This document shows, in pieces, positions 16,192 to 24,060 of a stretch of 64,000 nucleotides of DNA. This DNA comes from an uncultured Eubacteriales bacterium (GTDB lineage Bacteria; Bacillota; Clostridia; Oscillospirales; Oscillospiraceae): contig UQWI01000004.1 of assembly GCA_900544765.1 (NCBI GenBank), forward strand, positions 1 through 64,000, in the 5' to 3' direction. The translations under genes and the position numbers were made by a program. The notes below the pieces were generated by a model. The model saw nothing but the letters and a program-made list of their open reading frames with translations. It was not told the DNA's origin and did no database searches. Every line of letters starts with the position of its first letter. Position 1 is the stretch's first letter.

Positions 16192-17268
16192 TCAGGCGCT
16201 CACAAGCTCTTTCAGAGCGGGACCGGCCGCGTCTGCAAAGAGCCTCACGGCGGTTATGGCCTCCTGCAGGCTGTTGCCGTTTGAGCCCACCTCCAGGATG
16301 AAGGAGCCGGTTGACAGGTGCTGGTTGTAACGCTCTTTCACAACGGAGATTGGCCGGGCGAGCGTGGGATACTTGGCATTTACGGCCTGCTGCAAATACA
16401 GCGCGAGGCGTAGGTTCTCCTGCCAATTCGGGTGATACAGGCCGCTCTCGCCCGTGCCGACGAGCATCATCAGCTGGCTTGAGGCCTGGCCGTCCAGCTC
16501 GGCCACGGTTTTGTACGTCACCTCTCCGTCGCCGAGTGCGTCGCGGTGCAGGTCTATCACTACAGCTATGCTTGGATACTGGGCCAGGTAGCTCTCAACT
16601 GAGGCGCCGGAACGGGAATAGGAGCCGGTGTAGCTGGGGTAGTCGTATATCTCGCGGTCATGCAGCACGCTTATGCCCTGGGCCTCAAAGGCCTTGGCGA
16701 GCTCGTCGCCTACGCGTATGACGTTGTAGTTCTTGTCCTCGGTGCGGTCTGTATCCGTCTCCTCGTACTGGTCGTATGCGTCCGGGGTGTAGGCCTCGCT
16801 GCCGTGCGTGTGCACTATAAGCACCTGCGGCCCCTCGGCCGGGAGGGTTATGCTCGGACCCTCGGCCACCATAGCTCCTACATCTATATTATAACTTGTC
16901 GAATTCTTGATTGTCAGCCCGCCGTAAATGGTGGTCGGGACTATGCGCGTGCCTTCGTCTGTATACTGGGTTGTGGCCTCCGGGGAGCTATCTGTCTCCG
17001 GCGCGGATTCGGAACTTGGCTCCGGGCTGGCAGCGGCGCCGGCGCTCTCAACCGGGTCCGTGGCGAGGATGCCGGGCATCCCGGGGGTGGGGGAAGCGCT
17101 GTCCTCGTGCCTGCCGAGTTCCAGATTCAGACTAGCCGTCACCATCCGACCGGAGGAGAACACCTCGTCCAGCCAGCTGGATACCACGGCCCCGGTCCCG
17201 CACAGCGCTGCCGCCTTGACACCCAACACAAGCAGCCCCGCGGCCGCCAGCTTCTTGCCCTTGCCCAA
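16192..17268 (-). CDS. spoIIP: Stage II sporulation protein P
   Basis: A membrane-anchored amidase/endopeptidase that degrades septal peptidoglycan during engulfment, working with SpoIID and SpoIIM. An N-terminal transmembrane segment (about residues 7-26) is followed by a Pro/Ser/Thr-rich linker (55-100) and the SpoIIP catalytic domain with the metal-binding motifs LIVHTHGSEAY, VIDLHRDA and SFILEVGSNGN. The start is TTG 17268 behind GGAGGTGAG. Its 358 residues are normal. It shows that the organism belongs to an endospore-forming lineage. Confidence 0.93.
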   Translation of the reverse strand: MGKGKKLAAAGLLVLGVKAAALCGTGAVVSSWLDEVFSSGRMVTASLNLELGRHEDSASPTPGMPGILATDPVESAGAAASPEPSSESAPETDSSPEATTQYTDEGTRIVPTTIYGGLTIKNSTSYNIDVGAMVAEGPSITLPAEGPQVLIVHTHGSEAYTPDAYDQYEETDTDRTEDKNYNVIRVGDELAKAFEAQGISVLHDREIYDYPSYTGSYSRSGASVESYLAQYPSIAVVIDLHRDALGDGEVTYKTVAELDGQASSQLMMLVGTGESGLYHPNWQENLRLALYLQQAVNAKYPTLARPISVVKERYNQHLSTGSFILEVGSNGNSLQEAITAVRLFADAAGPALKELVSA

Positions 17269-17407
17269 GCTCTCACCTCCACAAGCTGATAATATGCGCG
17301 CGCCGCGCCGGCAATGCCGGGACTTGCACCAAGTGCCCGAACGTGCTATTATTCCCCGGTGGCCCCCTGTCGGAGGCGCAGTTTATTTGTCGAAAGGATG
17401 CGTACAA

Positions 17408-17665
17408 ATGGAGCATATTTATCGTCCGCGCGGGGTGTGCTCGCGGGAAATGCGGGTGGAGGTTGAGGACGGAATAATCCGCAGCGTGAAGGTGATTGGG
17501 GGGTGCGACGGCAATCTCAAGGGCATTTCCAGCCTCCTGGTGGGGATGCGGGCAGAGGACGCCATAGAAAAGCTGAAGGGTATCAAATGCGGTTTTAAGA
17601 ACACTTCCTGCCCAGATCAGCTCTCTATAGCCCTCCGTCAGTGCCTAGAAAAAGAGGCAAATTAG
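17408..17665 (+). CDS. TSCPD-domain protein (TIGR03905 type)
   Basis: An 85-residue protein of the TIGR03905 family, consisting of one TSCPD domain, named after the motif seen here as NTSCPDQLSIALRQCL. Similar domains occur at the C terminus of class II ribonucleotide reductases, but the free-standing form is uncharacterised. Residues I-R-S-V-x-V-x-G-G-C-D-G-N and the central GMRAEDAIEKLKGIKCG are typical. The start ATG 17408 has GAAAGGAT upstream. It stands alone between divergent spoIIP and an AT-rich gap. Confidence 0.85.
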   Translation: MEHIYRPRGVCSREMRVEVEDGIIRSVKVIGGCDGNLKGISSLLVGMRAEDAIEKLKGIKCGFKNTSCPDQLSIALRQCLEKEAN

Positions 17666-18003
17666 TTTACATAATATTACGCAATAGTTACAAAGGTTAC
17701 AAAATTCGAGCTTTTTGTCACTCAAACTTGCGTAATTGCAAAAAATTTTGGCTCGAAAAGCGTCGAGGTAAAATTTTTCAGCAGATAGCACAACACAAGA
17801 TGTAGTGTTTATCGACGAAAAAACAGCTAATAATCCATATAATGTGGAGCGATTGTTCAGATTAGCAAAAACTGCGAAACTCAGTTTGTGCACTATGTCG
17901 ATTGAATTCGACCTGCAAATTTGACTATAATTATTGCAGGAATTCAATTCCGACTCACTTCGTCTGTCAAATGCGGACGTACAGCTACAAACTGAGGTGC
18001 GAT
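17666..18003. other. AT-rich intergenic region with an interrupted palindrome
   Basis: About 340 bp of markedly lower GC than the surroundings, with no supported gene. At 17902-17947 a two-part inverted repeat (TTGAATTC with GAATTCAA, and CTGCAA with TTGCAG) flanks an AT core containing TATAAT. It probably carries the promoter and operator of the downstream hydrolase. Possibly horizontally acquired or simply regulatory. Confidence 0.45.
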
Positions 18004-18939
18004 ATGTTCAGGAAAAGCAAAATTCATATGACGCTCCTGCTCTGCGCGCTCATCCTGTGCCTGGCGGCCAACGGCTCCGTCACGGCGGATGACGACGAGC
18101 TCCTGCGTCAATCCCTGGCCGGCTCCGCCTCCGTGACGACAGAGCCGCCGGAATACGAGATAGATGCGCTATCCCAGGAAAAGGATAATACTGTCGAGGC
18201 CACTGCGTCCGCAGAGCCGGACAACACTGTACCCCTCTACATAAACGGCCTCTTGGACGGCAGCTGCCTCGTCGTGGACGGGACTGCAAGAATGACGCTT
18301 GCGCGCTTTGCGCTGCTGGCCGGGCTGAGCTATGACGGCAATGGAATAGCAGGAGTTGTGCCCGAGCTCTCCGCCGACGGGGATTACGCCGTGGTAAACG
18401 GCAGGTATTTCTACCTGCCTGACGGGCTGTACGAGCTCGGAGGCGAGCTGTACTGGCCGCTCACTGTGCTGGCAAAGATGTTCAACTGCACCGTCGATTG
18501 GGACGCCGCATCCGGCAGTATAAACCTGGACGTGACGAACGTCTCGCTGCTGACCGAAGGCGCGCTCTACTACAACGCACAGGATGTGTACTGGCTCTCG
18601 CGCATAATTTACGCCGAGAGCGGCAATCAGTCCATGGCTGGGCAGATAGCCGTGGGCAACGTGGTTCTCAACCGCGTGAGTGACTCGCGTTTCCCTGACA
18701 GCGTGTACGCGGTCATCTTCGACCAGACCTATGGCGTACAGTTCTCGCCCGTCGAGACCGGCAGCATCTATGCGGAGCCGGACGATGAGGCCGTAGTGGC
18801 CGCGAAGCTGGCCCTTGAGGGCTACAACACGGGCGGCAACGCGCTCTACTTTGTGAACCCGAGCATCGGCGCCGCCGGCTGGTTCAACCAGACCCGGACG
18901 TATGTCACCACTATCGGCGACCATGTGTTCTATGCCTGA
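18004..18939 (+). CDS. Exported cell-wall hydrolase, SleB family, with stalk-like domain
   Basis: A secreted 311-residue peptidoglycan hydrolase. A signal peptide (about residues 7-27, MTLLLCALILCLAANGSVTA) is followed by an acidic linker, a copper-amine-oxidase N-domain-like stalk (LYINGLLDGSCLV ... LTVLAKMFNCTVDWD, about 75-175) and a C-terminal SleB/CwlJ domain starting DVYWLSRIIYAESGNQSMAGQIAVGNVVLNR with the catalytic Glu. SleB proteins open the spore cortex in germination, but this architecture also occurs in vegetative enzymes. ATG 18004 is preceded by GAGGTG. A terminator follows. Confidence 0.85.
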   Translation: MFRKSKIHMTLLLCALILCLAANGSVTADDDELLRQSLAGSASVTTEPPEYEIDALSQEKDNTVEATASAEPDNTVPLYINGLLDGSCLVVDGTARMTLARFALLAGLSYDGNGIAGVVPELSADGDYAVVNGRYFYLPDGLYELGGELYWPLTVLAKMFNCTVDWDAASGSINLDVTNVSLLTEGALYYNAQDVYWLSRIIYAESGNQSMAGQIAVGNVVLNRVSDSRFPDSVYAVIFDQTYGVQFSPVETGSIYAEPDDEAVVAAKLALEGYNTGGNALYFVNPSIGAAGWFNQTRTYVTTIGDHVFYA

Positions 18940-18966
18940 TTGCGCGGCGGGACAAGCCGTGATATA

Positions 18967-19004
18967 ATAAGTGGTACGCTTTGCGCGTACCACTTATCGT
19001 TTTT
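18967..19004 (+). terminator. Terminator of the SleB-type gene
   Basis: A 13-bp stem (18967-18979 with 18985-18997) followed by CGTTTTT; it ends 10 bp before rsmG. Confidence 0.8.
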
Positions 19005-19013
19005 GGTGATGCT

Positions 19014-19715
19014 ATGGAAGAGATACTTTCCTCGGGTTTTGAACAGCTGGGTGTGCCGGTACCTGACGGCGCGCTGGCCAGACTGCGCGAATACTACGAA
19101 TACCTGTCCGAGCGCAACGCGGTCATGGACTTGACGGCGATAACCGGGGAGGAGAACACTGCGCGGCTCCACTTTTTGGACTGCTGCGCGCTGCTGACCA
19201 CGGCAGATTTCGCCGGTAAGCGCCTGATAGACATAGGCTCCGGGGCGGGTTTCCCCGGGCTGCCGCTGAAGATAATGTCGCCCACGACGCGTGTGACGCT
19301 CCTGGACAGCCTGCGCAAGCGCGTGGACTTCACCTCGGAGTGCGTGTTCCGCCTGGGGCTGGAGGGCATAGAGAGCCTGTGCCTGCGCGCCGAGGAGGCG
19401 CCGCTCAAGATGCGGGAGAGCTATGATATCGCCACGTCCCGCGCGGTGGCGAAGCTCAACCTGCTGCTGGAGCTGGCCCTGCCCTTCGTGAGGACGGGCG
19501 GCGTGTTCCTGGCCATGAAGGGCCCGGACTGCGGCGAGGAGGTTGCCGGAGCCGCCAACGCCGCCGGGCAGCTGGGCGGCAGGATACGAGAGGTGCGCCG
19601 CTACACGATACCAGGGACGGACGTGAGCCACGCCGTGGTCATAGTCGACAAGCTCTCACCGACTCCGCCGCAGTTCCCGCGGCGCTGGGCCAGGATGCAG
19701 AAAAAGCCGCTCTAG
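19014..19715 (+). CDS. rsmG: 16S rRNA (guanine-527-N7)-methyltransferase
   Basis: Methylates G527 in 16S rRNA using SAM; loss of the enzyme gives low-level streptomycin resistance. The 233 residues carry the GidB signature ERNAVMDLTAI, the SAM-binding IDIGSGAGFPGLPLKI (about residue 70) and the ATSRAVAKL motif. ATG 19014 (MEEILSSGFEQLG) is chosen; an in-frame ATG 33 bp upstream would start inside the preceding terminator. It stands alone, not beside mnmG as in many bacteria, and ends at a bidirectional terminator. Confidence 0.95.
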   Translation: MEEILSSGFEQLGVPVPDGALARLREYYEYLSERNAVMDLTAITGEENTARLHFLDCCALLTTADFAGKRLIDIGSGAGFPGLPLKIMSPTTRVTLLDSLRKRVDFTSECVFRLGLEGIESLCLRAEEAPLKMRESYDIATSRAVAKLNLLLELALPFVRTGGVFLAMKGPDCGEEVAGAANAAGQLGGRIREVRRYTIPGTDVSHAVVIVDKLSPTPPQFPRRWARMQKKPL

Positions 19716-19737
19716 ACCGTGAGCGGCAAAAAAGAAT

Positions 19738-19769
19738 TAAAAAGAGGAAGGCATTTGCCTTCCTCTTTT
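19738..19769. terminator. Bidirectional terminator between rsmG and dehydratase operon
   Basis: A 12-bp stem (19741-19752 with 19757-19768) with A and T tracts on the two sides, serving the converging rsmG and minus-strand dehydratase genes. Confidence 0.85.
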
Positions 19770-19782
19770 GCGTTTCTGGAAC

Positions 19783-21237
19783 TTATTTCGCCTCTTCAGC
19801 GGCCTTCTTGGCGAGCTCCTGAGCCTTGCGCATCTTGATTATCTGGCAGACAGACTCGATGCGGGTCTTGAGGCTCTCGGGGCTGTAGTCGCGGTCATCC
19901 CAGAAGTCGGCCTCGATGTAGTAGGAGGGGACGCCGGTCTTTTCGGTGACCATCTTGGCCATTATCTTCTGCTGGGCGCCGAGCCAGCGGTCGAAGTCGA
20001 AGAAGCCGAGGATCATGCCGTCGGGGTGGCAGATCTCTATCTTCTCGCACATGGCGGCGGCCTCGTTCTTGAGGTTCATGCACATGCCGTTGCGGGACCA
20101 GCTCTCGGCGGCGCTCATCCAGGGGTCATCCTTGTAGCGGCTGGGGCTCATCTCGAGCTTGGAGTGAGTCAGCGCGCTGGAGAAGCCGGTGATGACGCCG
20201 TTGTCGCGGAAGTACTTGCCGACCCAAGGCACGCAGAAGGGCAGGTTGTAGAAGCCGACCTTCGGGGTGTCCTTCGGCATGACGCCCTCGCCGGCCTTGA
20301 TGGCGGCGCGGACTTCCTTGGTCAGGGTGTCGATGGCGTCCTCGATGTACTTGAAGCCGGTGTTGAACGGGACGGTCAGACACTGCTGCAGCATGGTCAG
20401 CGTCTCGCCGCCGACTACAGGCGGGTTGGCGTTGGTGCACAGCTGGGTGAGCATTTCGGCCTTGAAGGCCACGCGGCCGCATTCCTTGTTGGCATTGGCC
20501 ATATCCTCGTCGGTGATGGTGACGCCGCAGTTCTCCTCAATGGCCTTGACGCCGAGCTTCATCTGGTCACTCATGAACTTCAGACGCTCGTCCATGAGGT
20601 CCTCGCGCTCATCAAAGGAAGAGTCATGCGGCACACGGGAGACGTGATACTTCCACTTCTTGCCGGTGATGCCCTGGATCATCTCGTCGGTCTTGGGGCC
20701 TTCGTCGCAGTTGAAGCCCCAGCTCCAGATGAGGTCGGGGGCGGCGATGGTGCCGGTGACATAGGCGCCCAGACGCATCTTGTTCAGCGGGCAGTGACGG
20801 CAGCCGTAGGTAAAGCCGTACTCCTCGGCGACGTTCAGGAACGGACTTGCCGCGTGGAAGAAGGAGTTCAGCGTGTTGACCATGAGCAGGTCGGGGAAGC
20901 CGATGAACATCTTGTCGCCGCCGGCGATCTTCGCGGCGTAGTAATAGTTGGCGATGGCGGGCAGAATGCCGTAAAGTATCTTGACGCCGTTTTCCTTCAT
21001 CTCGGGGGTGTGGACGATGTCGGCCAGCTCACGCAGGTAGGCGCCGAGCATCTTGCGGACGCCCAGGTACTTGAGGTCCCAGTTCTGGGGCAGGTACACG
21101 TCGAGCGCATACGCTATCTTTTCGTCGTCGAGCTTGCACCTCTCGGCGGTCTCCAGCCAGCGGGGGAGGAAAGCCTCGAGCTCCTCACCCTCAAAAGCGG
21201 CAAGCTCAAGCAGTTCGCGATTTACGTCTCTAGCCAT
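19783..21237 (-). CDS. 2-hydroxyacyl-CoA dehydratase-like large subunit, pair 1
   Basis: A 484-residue member of the 2-hydroxyacyl-CoA dehydratase/benzoyl-CoA reductase subunit superfamily (HgdB/BcrB-like). These enzymes use iron-sulfur clusters and a single-electron ATP-driven reduction. Candidate ligands are the motifs CRHCPLNKMR (about residue 145) and FNCDEGPKTDE (about 175), which recur in the homologues at 33558 and 38258. The C-terminal FFDFDRWLGAQQ region is also shared. It lies 0 bp after its smaller partner on the minus strand, divergent from the transporter operon. The substrate cannot be told from sequence; no dedicated activase lies beside this pair, so the one at 37397 may serve it. 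Confidence 0.8.
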   Translation of the reverse strand: MARDVNRELLELAAFEGEELEAFLPRWLETAERCKLDDEKIAYALDVYLPQNWDLKYLGVRKMLGAYLRELADIVHTPEMKENGVKILYGILPAIANYYYAAKIAGGDKMFIGFPDLLMVNTLNSFFHAASPFLNVAEEYGFTYGCRHCPLNKMRLGAYVTGTIAAPDLIWSWGFNCDEGPKTDEMIQGITGKKWKYHVSRVPHDSSFDEREDLMDERLKFMSDQMKLGVKAIEENCGVTITDEDMANANKECGRVAFKAEMLTQLCTNANPPVVGGETLTMLQQCLTVPFNTGFKYIEDAIDTLTKEVRAAIKAGEGVMPKDTPKVGFYNLPFCVPWVGKYFRDNGVITGFSSALTHSKLEMSPSRYKDDPWMSAAESWSRNGMCMNLKNEAAAMCEKIEICHPDGMILGFFDFDRWLGAQQKIMAKMVTEKTGVPSYYIEADFWDDRDYSPESLKTRIESVCQIIKMRKAQELAKKAAEEAK

Positions 21238-22401
21238 TTATTTTGCCTCCTTAATCTCCTTGATGCTGTCAACAAAGCTCTCGAGCCTGGTGGTCAGGGG
21301 AGCCATGGCCTCGCGGGAGTACTCGTAAGAAGTCTCCAGCTTCATCATCGGCACGTTGATGTCCTTTATCCACTTGGCGACGCAGGTGTGCTCCATGTCG
21401 TAGATCTCGTCGAAGGCGAGCTGATACCACAGCACGGCGTCGACATTGTACTCTTCGATGAGCTTCTTGAGGTGCTCGAAGCGGGCCTCCCAGGCGGGCT
21501 GGAAGATGCACTGCGGGACCTTGTCGTCGTAGATGGCCTTGGCATAGCTGTCGACGACGTCGCCCTCGGTGGGGATGTCGTTCTTGAAGGTCCTGATGTC
21601 CTCATCCAGGAACTCGGTGACGATGGCGCCGCCGGCGTTCTCGATGATGCTCGGGACGACGTAGTCGCCCTGGGCGACCGCACGGCCCATGATCAGGATG
21701 CGCGGAGCGTTCTCGGCGTGGACGCCGGGGGCGTTCTCGAGCTCGGCGTAGATCTGCTTGAGGGCCTCGATGCTGGTGTCGTAGTCGACGCGCAGCGTGT
21801 AGTGGTTCAGGCGGATGAAGTCGCTGAAGGTGATGGGCGGGTTGTCCTTCTTGCGAAGCTCGTCGATCTTGCGCAGCCAGTAGTTGATCTCGTTGGTCTT
21901 GGCGTAGCAGGCGCGGATGTCGTCGTCGCTGATCGGCTTGCCGACCAGATCCTCGAGCATCTTGCGGAACTCGCGCAGCTCGTTGCGGTAGTACGCGCGG
22001 GAGATGTCGACGGTGTAGTCGGCGGGCACGCCGACCTTGTAGACGGGCAGCCCCTTGTACTCCAGAACTTCGCACATGCGGCCGTAGTGGCTGTCGTGCT
22101 GCTGGATGACTATCTTGTCGGCGATGGGCATGACGCCGTCAAGGCCGAGCAGGTAGTTGCCGACCATGGAGGCGGCCAGCGGGTTCATGAAGCGCAGCAT
22201 GTAGTCGAGCGTGGCCTCGGGGGGCTGGGGATCGCCGCCGCGCATGATAAGGTAGTCCTCGATGCCGGCAGCGGTCATCCACTGCTCGGGCACATAGTCG
22301 CCGAAATACTCAATTACTTTTTTGCCGGCGGCCTTGTCCTGGATAAGCGCCAGAGGACGGCCGTTAGACAGCTTCTCGAGCTTTTCAAGAATCTCCTTCA
22401 C
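21238..22401 (-). CDS. 2-hydroxyacyl-CoA dehydratase-like small subunit, pair 1
   Basis: A 387-residue HgdA/HgdB-superfamily protein, homologous to the one at 35701. Shared motifs are EYFGDYVPEQW near the N terminus, MNPLAAS, QPAWEARFEHLKK and the AVLWYQLAFDEIYDMEHTCVAKW stretch near the C terminus. The position that is cysteine in the paralogue (RACG) is alanine here (TAAG), so cluster ligation may differ. GTG 22401 is chosen because AGGAGG lies 10 bp upstream; the frame is open further but without a ribosome site. It is the first gene of a two-gene operon transcribed away from the transporter. Confidence 0.8.
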   Translation of the reverse strand: MKEILEKLEKLSNGRPLALIQDKAAGKKVIEYFGDYVPEQWMTAAGIEDYLIMRGGDPQPPEATLDYMLRFMNPLAASMVGNYLLGLDGVMPIADKIVIQQHDSHYGRMCEVLEYKGLPVYKVGVPADYTVDISRAYYRNELREFRKMLEDLVGKPISDDDIRACYAKTNEINYWLRKIDELRKKDNPPITFSDFIRLNHYTLRVDYDTSIEALKQIYAELENAPGVHAENAPRILIMGRAVAQGDYVVPSIIENAGGAIVTEFLDEDIRTFKNDIPTEGDVVDSYAKAIYDDKVPQCIFQPAWEARFEHLKKLIEEYNVDAVLWYQLAFDEIYDMEHTCVAKWIKDINVPMMKLETSYEYSREAMAPLTTRLESFVDSIKEIKEAK

Positions 22402-22471
22402 TCTAAAGGGACCTCCTTGTTGTGAAATTGCCGGTATATTTGTCCGCGCCAAGCATCTGCCGCTTGACACA

Positions 22472-22501
22472 TTTATAACGATAGCACCTTTCGTTTGGCA
22501 A
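22472..22501 (-). promoter_or_regulatory. Candidate promoter of dehydratase pair 1
   Basis: On the minus strand TTGCCA (22496-22501), 18-bp spacer, TATAAA (22472-22477), about 70 bp before the GTG start. Confidence 0.5.
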
Positions 22502-22709
22502 ATCAATAGCGGAATTCATTTTCGGCCTTGTCCACAAAATTTGAATTTATTTTTGGCTAAAATGGCGAAATTCAAAGTAAAATCCTTGTAATATGAATTA
22601 TTTACGCAGTATATATTGTATCATTTTTTGCGCTTTTTGCGGCAAATATCCGCCGTTTTGCGAACTATATGTTGTAATATTCCGTGCTTTCGGCGGGCGA
22701 AAGGGGCTA
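22502..22709. other. AT-rich divergent regulatory region
   Basis: The gap between the divergent dehydratase and transporter operons is strongly AT-rich against GC-rich neighbours, with several TATATT/AATATA runs and short inverted repeats around 22605-22680. No gene is seen; it probably holds operators for one of the local PadR or TetR regulators. Confidence 0.4.
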
Positions 22710-22738
22710 TTGACAGATTGAGAAAAAGATAATATATT
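22710..22738 (+). promoter_or_regulatory. Promoter of the transporter operon
   Basis: Perfect TTGACA (22710-22715), 17-bp spacer, TATATT (22733-22738). Confidence 0.75.
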
Positions 22739-22847
22739 AACAATGCCGGTAAAGTGTACAATGTAAATTTTCGCCCGCGTCAAGCAGCTGCTATTGTGCT
22801 GTTCCATGAAAATGGAGCTATTAATATTCTATAGGAGAGCTGCTGCT

Positions 22848-24020
22848 ATGGAAAAGTCAAAAGGTAAAATTCAGGTTGGCATTTATACGATAGCCATCCT
22901 TATGATGGGTGTTGTCGGTATCGCCAGCTCCCTGAGCGTGATTGGCTCCCACTTCCCGGATTTGAGCCAAACCGAGGTACAGAGCCTCATTTCTATCCCC
23001 TGCATTGTAATAATACCAGTGACGCTGCTTGTCGGCGCTCTCATGAAGACAATGAGCAAAAAGCTGCTCAGCCTTATCGGCGTAGTGCTCTTCCTGATTG
23101 GCGGCGTTGGACCTGCCTTCAGCGAGTCCTTCCTTGTCATCCAGATACTGCGCGGTATATTCGGCGCCGGCGTCGGCATCCTTCAGGTTGTCAGCACCGC
23201 GCTTGTTGCTGAGAACTTTGAGGGAGCCATGCGCGACAAGGTCCAGGGCAACCTCCAGGCCTTCCAGATGCTCGGCTGCGCCATCATGGTGTTCGTAGGC
23301 GGCTGGATGGCTACGCTCAGCTGGAACGGTGTGTTCTATGTCCACCTGATTGCGGTTATCACGCTGGTGTGCGTAATTGTCTGCCTGCCCAACGTCAAGC
23401 CCGCTGCCGCCGCGAAGGAGAGCGGAGCGCCTGCCGAAAAAGGCAAGCTCACCGGCAAGATGTGGGTATGGATGGTCGTGGCGTTCTTTGTGTTCTGCAC
23501 GGGCCAGATTTATTCCAACGGCAACGCCTACCTGCTCGTTGAAAAGGGCATCGGCGACAGCGCCGCGTCCGGCACCGGCATGGCGTTCTTCTGCGTCGGC
23601 GGCATACTCATGGGCCTCATGTACGGCAAGCTGTCCCAGGCCCTGAAGAGCTACACCATGGGCGTGGGCTTCCTGCTGATGGCCGCTGCGTATGTGGTCA
23701 TGGCCTTTGCCCCGAGCATAGTAGTGTTCTATATCGGCTGCCTTATCCTCGGACTGGGCATGAGCGTTGTCATGCCTAACGTGTTCCTGAACGTCGGCGC
23801 GAGCGTGCCGCCCGCAAGCGTGGGTATGGCGCTGTCCATCGCCACCTGCATTCAGAACTTCGGCCAGTTCTGCAGCCCGTACCTGGTCAACCCCATTTCC
23901 GCCGCTGTTGGAGCGGAGGGCATGACCAACGTCGCCAGCTTCTATGTCGCCGCCGTTGTCGGCGCTGTGCTGGGCGTCGCAATGCTGATAAAGGGAGCCG
24001 CAGACAGCAAGAAGGCCTGA
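22848..24020 (+). CDS. Major facilitator superfamily transporter
   Basis: A 390-residue membrane carrier with about 12 hydrophobic segments and a cytoplasmic central loop (about residues 188-205, rich in Ala, Lys and Glu). It probably imports the substrate or exports the product of the adjacent pathway. ATG 22848 has AGGAGAG upstream; the frame is open 54 bp further without a good site. It heads the plus-strand operon and is followed after 40 bp by the flavoenzyme gene. Substrate specificity cannot be read from the sequence. Confidence 0.85.
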   Translation: MEKSKGKIQVGIYTIAILMMGVVGIASSLSVIGSHFPDLSQTEVQSLISIPCIVIIPVTLLVGALMKTMSKKLLSLIGVVLFLIGGVGPAFSESFLVIQILRGIFGAGVGILQVVSTALVAENFEGAMRDKVQGNLQAFQMLGCAIMVFVGGWMATLSWNGVFYVHLIAVITLVCVIVCLPNVKPAAAAKESGAPAEKGKLTGKMWVWMVVAFFVFCTGQIYSNGNAYLLVEKGIGDSAASGTGMAFFCVGGILMGLMYGKLSQALKSYTMGVGFLLMAAAYVVMAFAPSIVVFYIGCLILGLGMSVVMPNVFLNVGASVPPASVGMALSIATCIQNFGQFCSPYLVNPISAAVGAEGMTNVASFYVAAVVGAVLGVAMLIKGAADSKKA

Positions 24021-24060
24021 GCGTGAACGGCTGACTCTAAATTTTGAAAGGATAACAGGT

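Noticed and set aside
19768..22425. Open frame of 885 codons on the plus strand opposite dehydratase pair 1
   Set aside because: It is antisense to two conserved enzymes, rich in Leu/Val/Asp repeats and without a ribosome site.
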